A program made the translations under genes and the position numbers. The notes under the pieces were generated by a model. It was not told the origin of the DNA. It saw only the letters and a list, made by a program, of their open reading frames with translations, and searched no databases. From the NCBI GenBank assembly GCA_035235625.1, contig CP141143.1:44811178-44875177 (forward strand): a stretch of DNA of 64,000 bases. The letters run 5' to 3'. Positions 48,647-60,200 of the stretch are shown piece after piece. The first letter of the stretch is position 1, and each line of letters starts with the position of its first letter. This DNA comes from Saururus chinensis. Taxonomy: Eukaryota > Streptophyta > Magnoliopsida > Piperales > Saururaceae.

Positions 48647-51600
48647 TGTCACGACCCGGATTTTTAAAAGCATTTTTAAATAGCACAAACGGTAAGTAAC
48701 GAAAATTTTTTTCTTTTAAATACAAAACAAATCATTCGATTAAATATCCAGGTCATGATAATTAGAGTTCACAAATACGAATATCAAATACATTGATATT
48801 ACTATACGTCTAAAAATTCACAAAGAACCGCTCATCCATCTAAGTACAAGTTCGTCCACCGTCTGAAAAATAAATAACAAGTTGACTCTCACGCCAAAGA
48901 AACACTTACATACCGGAGTTGCAGAAATGAAGAACTTCATCTTGTGCTCGCCTCCTTGTTGCACTTATTGTCGCGTGGAGAATCTGCAACCAACTAAACC
49001 AAACAACCACAACAACAACAATGGAACCTCTCTGCCTTCAGGACAAGAGCTTCCAAAGAACAAAAGGTTTTATTAATGTTTTTTGGATCGGGCCAACATC
49101 ACCCGATGTTAGTTGCCTATGTACTCATCAGACAACATCTCCAATGTTTCCAACAAGATCGGATCCAGACGTAGTTCTGCTTAAAACTACACTATACTAA
49201 GAAGCATAACATCACACATGTAATGCTTAAGTATTTTAAAGCAACCTACAATTTATGCAAGTCCTTTAATTATTCCACTTGTCTAATCAACAAGCAATAT
49301 CAAATAATGTTATTAATTATCTCACAACCCTTGTTCAATAATTAATGCTAACATCCTGCAAACAGTACCACATAAGGGTAATATATAGAGCATTGAATAT
49401 AACATAGCTCAAAAACATGGCTAATCTTTAACCAATGAAGACTATCACAATGCACAAAACAATGGACACCGTTCAGGAAACAATGCACTAATTATTACCT
49501 GAAAATACCGACTCCCGCTCAAAGGAGTAATTGTATGCTAACAGAAATCCTATCATCTCTAGAGATCAACTTGGATCAGCCATGGTCCTAGAGATGTAGG
49601 TACCAGCTCTACTCATGGACACACTAGATGGAGGTAGATGAGCCTTCCATGATGCTCAAAAACCTGGTTTGCGCGTTTGCAGGGATCCATCGTCCCAAAG
49701 GAGCGGAGACCACAAGGGTCTGAAAGATTACCGTCATGGCTATTATAAGAAATCCTATCATCTCCAGAGATCTACTTGGATAAGCCATGAGCCTAGAGAT
49801 ATAGGTACCAGCTGTGCTCATGGACACACTGGCCGGAGGTAGATGAGCCTTCCATGATGCTCAAAAACCTAGTTTGCACATTTGCAAGGATCCATCGTCC
49901 CAAAGAAGCGGAGACCACAAGGGTCTAAAAGATTACCGCCATGGCTATTGTTATGAACTAACACAATGCTGAATGGACGTATGACTTAATGTATCCAAAG
50001 ATTTAATACTAATCACACTTTATTATATATGCAATTGACTCTTATGATTTGCAAGATAATAGGCAGACTTAGGGCTTAAGCATGTGTACTAATCAACATG
50101 ACAAGGACTCAGACTCATGCTGAGATGAACTAACCAATTCAACATTATTAAGAAAATCGTTTGGGGTTGAGATGAACATCTCAAGTCAGCCAACTAACAT
50201 GACAAGTTCAGGCTAGAATAAGCATCAATAATCAACCTAAGGTATATCACAATCAAGGCTGAAATTCAAAGACTTAATAAACATGAATACATCATGAACT
50301 AAGGCTCTAATATTAAGGATTCATTCAGCAAGATTATAATATAAAACAAAGCTGAGAATCAAGTATTAGATATATAACAATACAACCTAAACTAAGGCTG
50401 AGATTTAGGTTTTCTCTCAGCATGATTATAGCATAAATTAATGCTGAGAATTTGGTATTAATTTGGCCAAAATAGAGCCTAAAACAAGGCTGCAAAATAG
50501 GGATCTACATAAGCAAAAAAATAGAGCCTAAACCAAGGCTTTAAAATCAGGGATTTAAATAACCAAGGTATAGCCCAAACCAAGGCTTCAAATCAGGGAT
50601 TTGATTAGCAAAAGTATGGCCTAAAGTGAGGCCACAAATCAGTGATTAAGTTTGCCAAAGTATGGCCTAAAGTAAGGTCACGAATCAGGGATTAAATTAT
50701 CCAAAGTATGGCCTAAAATATGGCCATGAATCAGGGATTAAGTTGTCCAAAGTATGGCCTATAATAAGGCCACGAATCAGGCATTAAGTTGGCCAAAGTA
50801 TGGCCTAAAGTAAGGCCACAAACTAGGGAATAAATTAGCTAAGGTTTGGCCTAAAGTAAGGCCACAATGTAGATAATAAATTGGCTAAGATTTGGCCTAA
50901 AGTAAGGCCACAAACCAGGGAATAAATTGGCCAAAGTATAGCCTAAAGTAAGGCCACAAACTAGGGAATAAATTGGCCAAAGTTTGGCCTAAAGTAAGGT
51001 CTAGACAAAGGAGAAAAACCAGGGATAAAATAAACAAAAGCAAGGCCTAAACTAAGGCCACGAACCAGGGATAAAATTCAACAAAGTTTATGCCCAAATT
51101 ATGGATGATAAACATGACTAGAATTAGAATCATTCATGCCTTACATGGGGCTAAAGTAGATGACAAAAATCAGCAACATGTTTGCATGAATTAAGGCTAA
51201 TCTACTTGACAAAAATCAGGATCATGCATGTACAATTCAGCCATGTACATAAGCGATAAAATCACAATCATTCGAAACAAGTAAAAGATGATTCATGACA
51301 TCAAAAAGCCCCCTAGAACCATGCTGAACTATGGCTGAATTATATCTATCAAAACCTCATGTTTAAGGGTGTGAAAAGAAGCACCTACTTGTATCAACAT
51401 GTCCCCAAAGTTCCTAGCTCTTGATGCTATGCTTCTAGGCCTTGATTTCAATCCAAAGGTAGCTGATTTGCACCTTCAAAATTGCTGATTATGAAGGTCC
51501 TTGCTGAGAGAAGGAAGAGGAAGGAAGAGATGGAGAACAAGGAGGCTGCCAAAAAGAACTAATAGGGGCTGCCTCTCTTAAAGCTATTGGGTGCCCTCCC

Positions 51601-52189
51601 CCTTTAGGACTCTCCCATCCTTAGTTACAATCCCGGAATCCAAATCCCTGCCCCATTATCAATAGGAAACCAACCCCCATACATGATCAAAACAGTCCCA
51701 AAAGAGTCCTAACCCAACTAGATGTATAGTTGATCCCTCCTTCACCTCTTTTCACTACTCTTAGGACTCCTTGGACTCCTACTTGGGCTAGAAGTCCTCT
51801 GCTTATATGCTATCTCGTCTCAACAAAGTTCTAGCTACGTCCTCTTCTTACTTGGAGTCCTTGTTTCGCTGGGACTCTCTCTCTCTTCCAATTCCTAGAT
51901 CTTTTAAGACTTCTAATTCCTAGTTCATTTAGGACTTCCATCCACCTCAGGTAAACGGGCCTTGTGCAATCTGCTCAACTTCAAACGGTTGTATCTCCCT
52001 CATCCGAACTCCGATTGACACGTTCTTGGCAGCATTTTGAAGCTCTTTTTGTCTACTTTATAACTACGTAGGTTTCAGCCACTAATCCAAACTTATATTA
52101 AAGTTATTCTCAGGAGAAATTCAAGGGGTCTAATACCAAAGTTTTCACGTGGTCGACTTTGGGAATTTAGAAAATTCCCGGACGTTACA
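48647..52189 (-). mobile_element. Solo LTR, family B, long form
   Basis: On the plus strand it runs from TGTCACGACCCGGATTTTTA to CCCGGACGTTACA, 3543 bp, with flanks CAAAT and GAAAT (one mismatch). It is in the opposite orientation to the copy at 15953. It contains an internal duplication of about 190 bp (49552-49640 resembles 49740-49830 and following) and a 46-bp minisatellite at 50600-51070. No gag or pol is seen. The short open frames near 48882 and 49624 recur in other copies as LTR sequence and are not genes. Confidence 0.88.
50600..51070. repeat. 46-bp minisatellite inside the family B LTR
   Basis: About ten head-to-tail units of 46 bp with core AAAGTATGGCCTAAAGTAAG and then GCCACGAATCAGGGATTAAA. 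Each unit holds GGCCT-AAAGTA-AGGCC, a small hairpin. Units differ by a few bases each. A more degenerate relative with AGGCTGAAATT cores lies at 28640-28760 in the nested copy. Confidence 0.88.
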
Positions 52190-53328
52190 GAAATCTAATT
52201 AAGCAAATGAAATCATATAGATTAAGGAAGATTTGTCAAATTGTGGTATTACTTTATAAATTTGATTCATTATTACGAATGTAAGAAAGGAATGAGAGGA
52301 GATTTTAAACTTTAAACGATAGAGTGATTTGAGCACATTCTTAACGGACTACTGTTTTAATCGACTCAAAGGTTATAAGTTCACCAAAACTTTTTGGATT
52401 GGTTTGTTGTTTAGTGCGTGTGATTCATTCTTACAAACCTAACAAATGAGTACGTATTTATAAAAAATAATTAAATAAACATTGGTGACAAGAGTTGGTG
52501 TTTTGATCTAAATCTAGATCAGGGAATAAAATAATGTAAGTTGAGGAAGATTGGTCAAATTGTTGTACCACATGGTCCACTTGGTACGTCAATAACTAGT
52601 TGGACATCCCATTAATCTTTAAATGTTTTAATGATTTGTGCACATTCCAAAGGAACTTCAGTTTTATTCGATTAAAAGGATATAACTTTACCAAAAGTGA
52701 ACCGATTAGTTCGTTGTTTAGTTAGTATGATTCATTCTTACAAACATAGGAAATGAGTACATATTTATTTTAAACAATACAACATATATTCGTTACGAGT
52801 TTTAGTGCTTTGTTCTAAATATATATTCATTACGCGCTTCGGTAGTTTGTTCTAAATGTAGTTAAGGAAGAACGGTAAAATTGTTGTATTGCTTTTTTAA
52901 TTTGATTCGTTATTACGAATGTAAAAAATAAATGGGAGGTCTATTTGAACGTTAAATTATGTAACTTGACAAAGTGGTCGAATTGGTTCATCATTTAGTG
53001 CATTTTTTTCAAGTTTACAAACTTAGAAAATAAGTACATATTTATTTAAAATAATTAAATACACATTCATAACGAGCTTTCGTGCTTTATTTGAATGTAG
53101 TTACGCGAATGAAAATAATATATCTTGAGGAGGATCGGTCAAATTATGGTATCATTTTTACTATTTAAATACTTATTACGAACGTAATAAATTAATTGGA
53201 GGTTCCTTTTTACTTTAAATGATTTAACGATTTATGCACATTCTTAACAAACTTCGGTTTTAATCGATTAAAAGGATATAACTTCACCAAAAGTGGTCAA
53301 ATTGGTACGTCTTTTAGTGCACATTTTT
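52190..53328 (+). repeat. 315-bp satellite array, block 6
   Basis: About 3.5 monomers in the usual orientation, of the A-B-C-D types also seen before the LTR. It stops inside a monomer after CTTTTAGTGCAC. Confidence 0.93.
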
Positions 53329-53478
53329 AACATGAAACTATTCGGTGGGAAGTTGGGCAAAGGTGGTTATGGCCTTTCTCATTTCGTTTGTCTTACCTAT
53401 GGGGAAGTACTTTTTAAGGAACTCTTGTTGCATTTGGGCCCATGTTGTGATGGTGTCCGGCTCTAATGACTGATGTCA
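53329..53478 (-). mobile_element. Inverted scrap of Athila-like gag
   Basis: The reverse complement matches about 5990-6140 of the first Athila-like element, for example GGTTATGGCCTTTCTCATTT here against the same phrase mirrored there. About 150 bp remain, fossil and broken. Confidence 0.85.
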
Positions 53479-54217
53479 TTCTTTAACCATAATCTTGGCT
53501 CAGTCAAGTGCAAGTACTATAACATAATAAAATAACATGATTAGAAATCTGATGGCACCAGAGTGCCTTATTACAATCTTTCATGAAATATAGAAACTAG
53601 AGTCCTACTGTCTGTGGAGGATCTACCCTGCTAATTCTAGGCAACTCCTACTAAGAAAATTTGCTACTCTAAAACTGGTGCTGATCTTGCATCAAAAGAT
53701 GCATGAGTATTTCTACAAATACTCAGTAGGTGGCATGAAAAACCACCCCAAATCAAGAGATTATGATAAAGTACAAAAACAATAGAAATTATTTGTTAAC
53801 AAAATACCAAACATTCTACAAATAGTACCACATAAGGGTAATATATAGAGTACTGATTATCATATAAACCACACTCCCAAACTGGCTTTTAACTAATGCA
53901 AAACTGAACAAGTCAACTGATATCTACACCATTTAGAAAATAACTCATTTATTGTTGTCTAAAATACGACTCCAATTCACAAGGAGTACTAAACCCTAGC
54001 AGGAGATTCCTAACATCCCTAGGGATCCACTTGGATTAGCCACTGGTCTAGAGATGTAGGTACCAGATGTGCTCATGGACACACTCGCTGGAGGTAAATG
54101 AGCCTTCCATGATGCTCAAAAACCTAGTTTGCGTATTTGCAGGGAACCAACGTCCCAAAGTAGTGGAGACCACAAAGGTCTGAAAAATTACCGCCATGGT
54201 TATTGCTGTGAACTAAC
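53479..54217 (-). mobile_element. Partial LTR related to family B / Tekay-like elements
   Basis: 53800-54217 matches the family B LTRs (about 27950-28355 and 49340-49965), including GGATCCACTTGGATTAGCCA and CTCATGGACACACTCGCTGG. The part 53479-53800 holds GAGTATTTCTACAAATACTC, a small palindrome of a kind I associate with Tekay-type LTRs. Neither LTR end is present. It joins the gag scrap on the left and satellite on the right. Confidence 0.7.
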
Positions 54218-57200
54218 TCAATGAAATTATATAAGTTAAGGAAGAACGGTTAAATTTTGATATCACTTTGTCCATATGATTTGTCATTATGAACGTAACA
54301 AATGAATGGGACATCGTTATCATCGATATAATGATTTGTGCAAATTTTTAACGAACTTCAATTTTAATCGATTAAAGGGATATAACTTGACCAAAAGTGG
54401 TCCATTTTGTTTGTTGTTTAGGGCCCACAATTCTTTCTGATGAACTTATTAAATGAGTATGTATTTATCTAAAATAATTAAATACATATTCGTGATGAGC
54501 TTTGGTGTTTTTCTCTAAATCTAGTTAAGGGAATGAAACCATATAAGTTAAGGCAGAATAGTCAAATTGTTGTATCACTTTGACTAGTTGATTTATTATT
54601 TTGAACATAACAAATGGATAAGAGGTCTCTTTAACCTTTAAATATAACTAGTTGTGCACTTTCTTAACAAATTTCGGTTCTAATCGATTAAAGTGATATA
54701 ATTTGACCAAAGGTGGTCTGATTTATTCATCGTTTAATACGTTTGATTTATTCATACGAACATAGAAAATTAGAAATTTTTTACTTCAAAAAAGTAAATA
54801 CACATTCGTGACGAGCTTTGGTGTTTTGTTCTAAATCTATTTAAACAAATGAAATCGTATGAGTTAAGGAAGAACGGAAAAATTGTGGTATGACTTTGTC
54901 CATTTGATTCATTATTAAGTACATAACAAATGAATGCGAGGTCTCTTTAACCTTGGAACGATATAATGATTTGTGAACTTTCTCAACAAACTTCAGTTTT
55001 AATCGATTAAAAATATTTAACTTTATAAAAAGTGGTCTGATTAGTTCGTCGTTTAGTGCGTTTGATTTATTAATGCGAACATAGAAAATGAGTACGTAAT
55101 TATTTAAGACGTTTAAATACACATTTGTGATGAGCTTTGATTCTTTGTTCTAAATCCAGTTAAGCGAATGAAATCACATATGTTAAGGAAGAACATTTAA
55201 ATTGTGTTATCACTTAGTCTATTTGATTCACCATTACGAATGTAGCAAATGTATGGGAGGATTCTTTAACCTTTAAACGATATAACAATTTATACACATT
55301 CTTAATGGACATTAGCTTTAATAAACTAAAAGGATATAACTTGACAAAATTTTGTCCGATTAGTTTGTCGTTTAGTGTGATTGATTTCATCTTACGAACT
55401 TAGCAAATGGGTACGTATTTATTTATAAAAATTAAATACACATTCGTGACAAGCTTTGGTACTTTGTTCTAAATCTAGTTAAGCGAATGAAATCACATAA
55501 GTTAAGGAAGAATGGTCAAATTGTGTTATTACTTTGTCCATTTCATTCATTATTATGAAGATAACAAATAAATGCTTAGTCTCTTTAATCTTTAAATGAT
55601 ATAACAATTTGTGCACATTCTTAATGAACTTCGGTTTTAATCGATTAAGAGGATGTAACTTTACCAAAAGTTGTCCGATTGGTTCATCGTTTAATGAATT
55701 TGATTTATTCTTATGAACTTAGCAATTTTGTATGTATTTTTTAAAACAATTAAATACACATTTGTGACAATCTTTGGTGCTTTGTTCTAAATCTAGTTAA
55801 GTAAATGAAATTACATAAGTTAAGGAAGATGGATCAAATTGTGATATCACTTTATCAATTTGATTCGTCATTACGAATGTAACAAATGAATAAGAGGTCT
55901 CATTAAACCTTAAATAATATAATGATTTGTGCACTTTCTTTATGAACTTCTGTTTTAATCAATTAAACGTATAGAACTTGACCAAATGTGTTTTGATTAG
56001 TTCATCGTTTAGTGCATTTGATTTATTCTTACAAACTTAGCAAATGAGTGCATATTTTTGGAAAAAAGTTAAATACACATAAATGACAATCTTTGGTGCT
56101 TTGTTCCAAATCTATTTAAGTGAATGAATTCCTATAAGCTAAGGAAAATTGGACAAATTATGATATCACTTTCTCCATTTGATTTATTATTACTAACATA
56201 ATAAATGAATGGAATGCCTCTTTAACCTTAAAAAAATATAACGTTCTTAACGAACATCTGTTTTAATTAATTAAAAAGATATAGATTGACCAAAAGTAGT
56301 CCGATTGGTTCGTCAATTAGTGCATTTGATTCATTCTTACAAACATATCAAATGAGTATGTATTTATTTAAAATAATTAAATGCATATTTGTGATAGTTT
56401 TAGTTCTTTGTTCTAAATTTAGTAAACAAATAAAATAACATAAGTTAAGGATGAACAATAAAATTGTGGTATCATTTTGTTTATTTGATTCGTCATTAAA
56501 CGATCTAATGATTTGTTCACATTCTTAACAAACTTTGGTTTTAATCATTTAAATAGATATATCTTAAAAAAATGAGTACTTATTTATTAAAAACAGTTAA
56601 ATGCACATTCAGGATGAGCTTTGGTGTTTTGCTCTAAATCTATTTAAGCTCACAAAATCATATAAGTTAAGGAAGAATTGTCAAATTGTAGTATCACTTT
56701 GTTCATTTAATTCATCATAATGAATGTAATAAATGAATGGGAGGTCTCTATAACCTTTAAATGATATAACAATTTGTACACTTTATTAACTACCTTCAGT
56801 TATAATTAATTAAAAGGGTATAATTTGACCAAAAGTGGTCTGATTGGTTTGTCGTTTAGTACATTGGATTTGTTTTTACGACTGTAGTAGATGAGTACGT
56901 ATTTATTTAAATCAATTATGTACACATTCGTGACAAGTTTTGGTACATTGTTCTAAATCTACTGTAGCGCATAAAATCATATAAGTTAAGCCAGAATTGT
57001 CAAATTATGCTATCACTTTGTCCATTTAATTTGTCATTCCGAATGTAACAAATGAATGAGAGGTCTCTTTAAATGATATAATGATTTTTACACTTTCTTA
57101 ATGAACTTCCATTTTAATCCATTAAAAGGATAAAACCTGACCAAAATTGGTCCAATCGGTTTGTCATTTATTGCATTTGATTCCTTCTTACGAGCTTAGC

Positions 57201-57265
57201 AAATGAGTATGTATTTATTTAAAATAATTAAATACACATTCATGACAAGCTTTATTGTTTTGTTC
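54218..57265 (+). repeat. 315-bp satellite array, block 7
   Basis: About ten monomers in the usual orientation, up to the orientation switch near 57265. No genes are seen. Confidence 0.95.
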
Positions 57266-60200
57266 TATAAAAGACGAACCAATCAAACCACTTTTGGTCA
57301 AGTCGTATTCTTTTAATCGATTAAAAGCGAAGTTCGTTAAGTATGTGTACAAATCTTTATATTGTTTAAGTTTTAAATAGACTTCCCATTCATTTATTAC
57401 ATTCATAAGAACTAATCAAATAGACAAAGTAATACCACAATTTTATAAGAATAAATCAAACGCAATAAATGACAAACCAATCAGACCACTTTTGGTTAAG
57501 TCATATCCTTTTAATCGATTAAAAGTGGAGTTTGTTAAGAATGTGCACAAATCTTTGTATCATTTAAATTTTAAATACACTTCCCATTCATTTTTTTATA
57601 TGCATAATAACAAATAAAATGGACAAAATGATACCATAATTAAAATGTTTTTCGTTAACTTATATGATTTCATTCACTTTACTAGATTTAGAACAAAGCT
57701 CCAAAATCCAACACGAATGTGTATTTAATTATTTTAAATAAATAGATACTCATTTATTATGTTTATAATAATGCATTAAATGCGCTAAACGATGACCCAA
57801 TCAGAACAATTTTTGTGATATTATATCCTTATAATTGATTAAAACTAAAGTTTGTTAAGAATGTGTACAAATCGTTATATCATTTAAAGTTTAAAAGCCC
57901 TCTCATTCATTTGTTATATTCGTAATAATGAATTAAATAGATAAAGTAATACCAAAATTTGATCAATCTTCCTTAACTTTTACGATTTTATTCGCTTAAC
58001 TAGATTTAGAACAAAGCTCCAAAGCTGGTCACAAATATGTATTTAATTCTTTGAAATAAATACATACTTATTTGCTAAGTTTGTAACAATAAATAAAATG
58101 CACTAGACAACGAACTAATCGGACCACTTTTGGTCAAGTTATATCTATTTAATAGATTAAAACCAACATTCGTTAAGAATGTGGACAAATCTTTATATTG
58201 TTTAAATTTTAAATAGACCTCCCATTCCTTTGTTATGTTCGTAAGAATGAATCAAATGGACAAAGTGATACCACAATTTTAACTGTTCATCTTTAACTTC
58301 TATGATCTCATTCGTTTCACTAGATTTAAAACAAAACATCAATGCTCATCACGAATGTGTATTTAATTGTTTTAAATAATTAAGTACTCATTTGCTAAGT
58401 TTGTAAGAATAAATCAAATGCAATAAAGGATGAACCAATCACACCACTTTTTCTCAAGTCATATCCTTTTAATCGATTAAAAGCGAAGTTTGTTAAGAAT
58501 GTTCACAAATCTTATATTATTTAAATTTAAAATAAACTTTCCATTCATTTTTTACGTTTGTAATAATAAATAAATTTGATAAAATGTATATTCAATTATT
58601 TTAAATAAATATATACTCATTTTTTAAGTTTTAAAAAATGAATTAAATGCACTAAACGATGAACCAATCAGACTACTTTTGGTGATGTTGTATCCTTATA
58701 AACGATTAAAACAAAAGCTTGTTAAGAATGTGTACAAATTGTTATATCAATTAATGTTTAAAAGCCCTCCCATTCATTGGTTACATTCGTAATAATGAAT
58801 TAAATAGATAAAGTAATACCACAATTTGACCATTCCACCTTAACTTTTATGATTTTATTCACCTAACTAGATTTAGAACAAAGCACCAAAGCTCATTATG
58901 AATGTTTATTTAAATGTTTAAAATAAATACGTACTTATTTGAAAAGTTTGTAACAATAAATAAAATACACTAAATAACGAACTAATTGGATCACTTTTTG
59001 TCAAGTTATATCCTTTTAATCGATTAAAACCAACATTCGTTAAGAATGTGCACCAATCTTTATATTGTTTAAGTTTTAAACAGACCTCCCGTTCATTTGT
59101 TATGTTTATAAAAATGAATCAAATGGACAAAGTGATACCACAATTTTAACTATTTGTCCTTAACTTCTATGATTTCATTCACTTGACTAGATTTTAAAAA
59201 AACCACCAAAGATTGACATGAATGTGTATTTAATTATTTTAAATAAATACATACTCATTTACTAAATTTTAAGAATAAATTAAATGTACTAAACGACTAA
59301 CCAATCATTAAGAATGTTTACAAATCGTTATATCATTTTAAGTTTATAGAGACCTCCCATTCATTTGCTATGTTTGAAATAATGAATCAAATGGACAAAA
59401 TAATACAACAATTTGACCGCTCTTCATCAACCAATATTTTTAAAATTACCGAACTATATATAGAAAAAAACACCAAAGCTCGTCATGAATGTGTTTTAAT
59501 TATTTCAAATAAATACGTACTCATTTTCTATATTTGTAATAATGAATCAAATGCACTAAACGATGAACCAATCAGACCACTTTTTGTCAAATTAAATCCC
59601 TTTATTTGATGAAAACCGAAGTTCATTAATAAATGTAAACAAATCATTATATTATTTAAAATTTAAAGAGGATTCACATTTAATGTTACATTTGTAATAA
59701 CAAATCAAACAGACAAAGTGATACTACAAATTTACCGCTCGTCCTCAAATTATATTATTTCATTCGCTTAACTAGATGTAAAACAGAGCACCAAAGCTCG
59801 TCACAAATGTGTATTTAATTGTATTAAATAAATACGTACTCATTTGCTAAGTTTGTAAGAATGAATCAAATACATTGAACGATGAACAATTCAGACCACC
59901 TTTTGTGAAGTTATGCCATTTTAATTGATTAAATTTGAAGTTTGTAAAGAATGTGTACAAATCTTTATATTATTTAAAAGTTTAAAAATACCTCGCATTC
60001 ATTTGTTACGTTCGTAATAACAAATAAAATGGACAAAATGATACCACAATTTAACCGATTTTCCTTAACTGATATATTTTCATTTGCTTCACTAGATTAA
60101 TAATAAAGTACTAAAGCTTGTCACGAATGTTTATTTAAATATTTTATACGTACTTATTCAATTGATTAAAATCCACTAAAAAGGAACTAATCAGACAACT

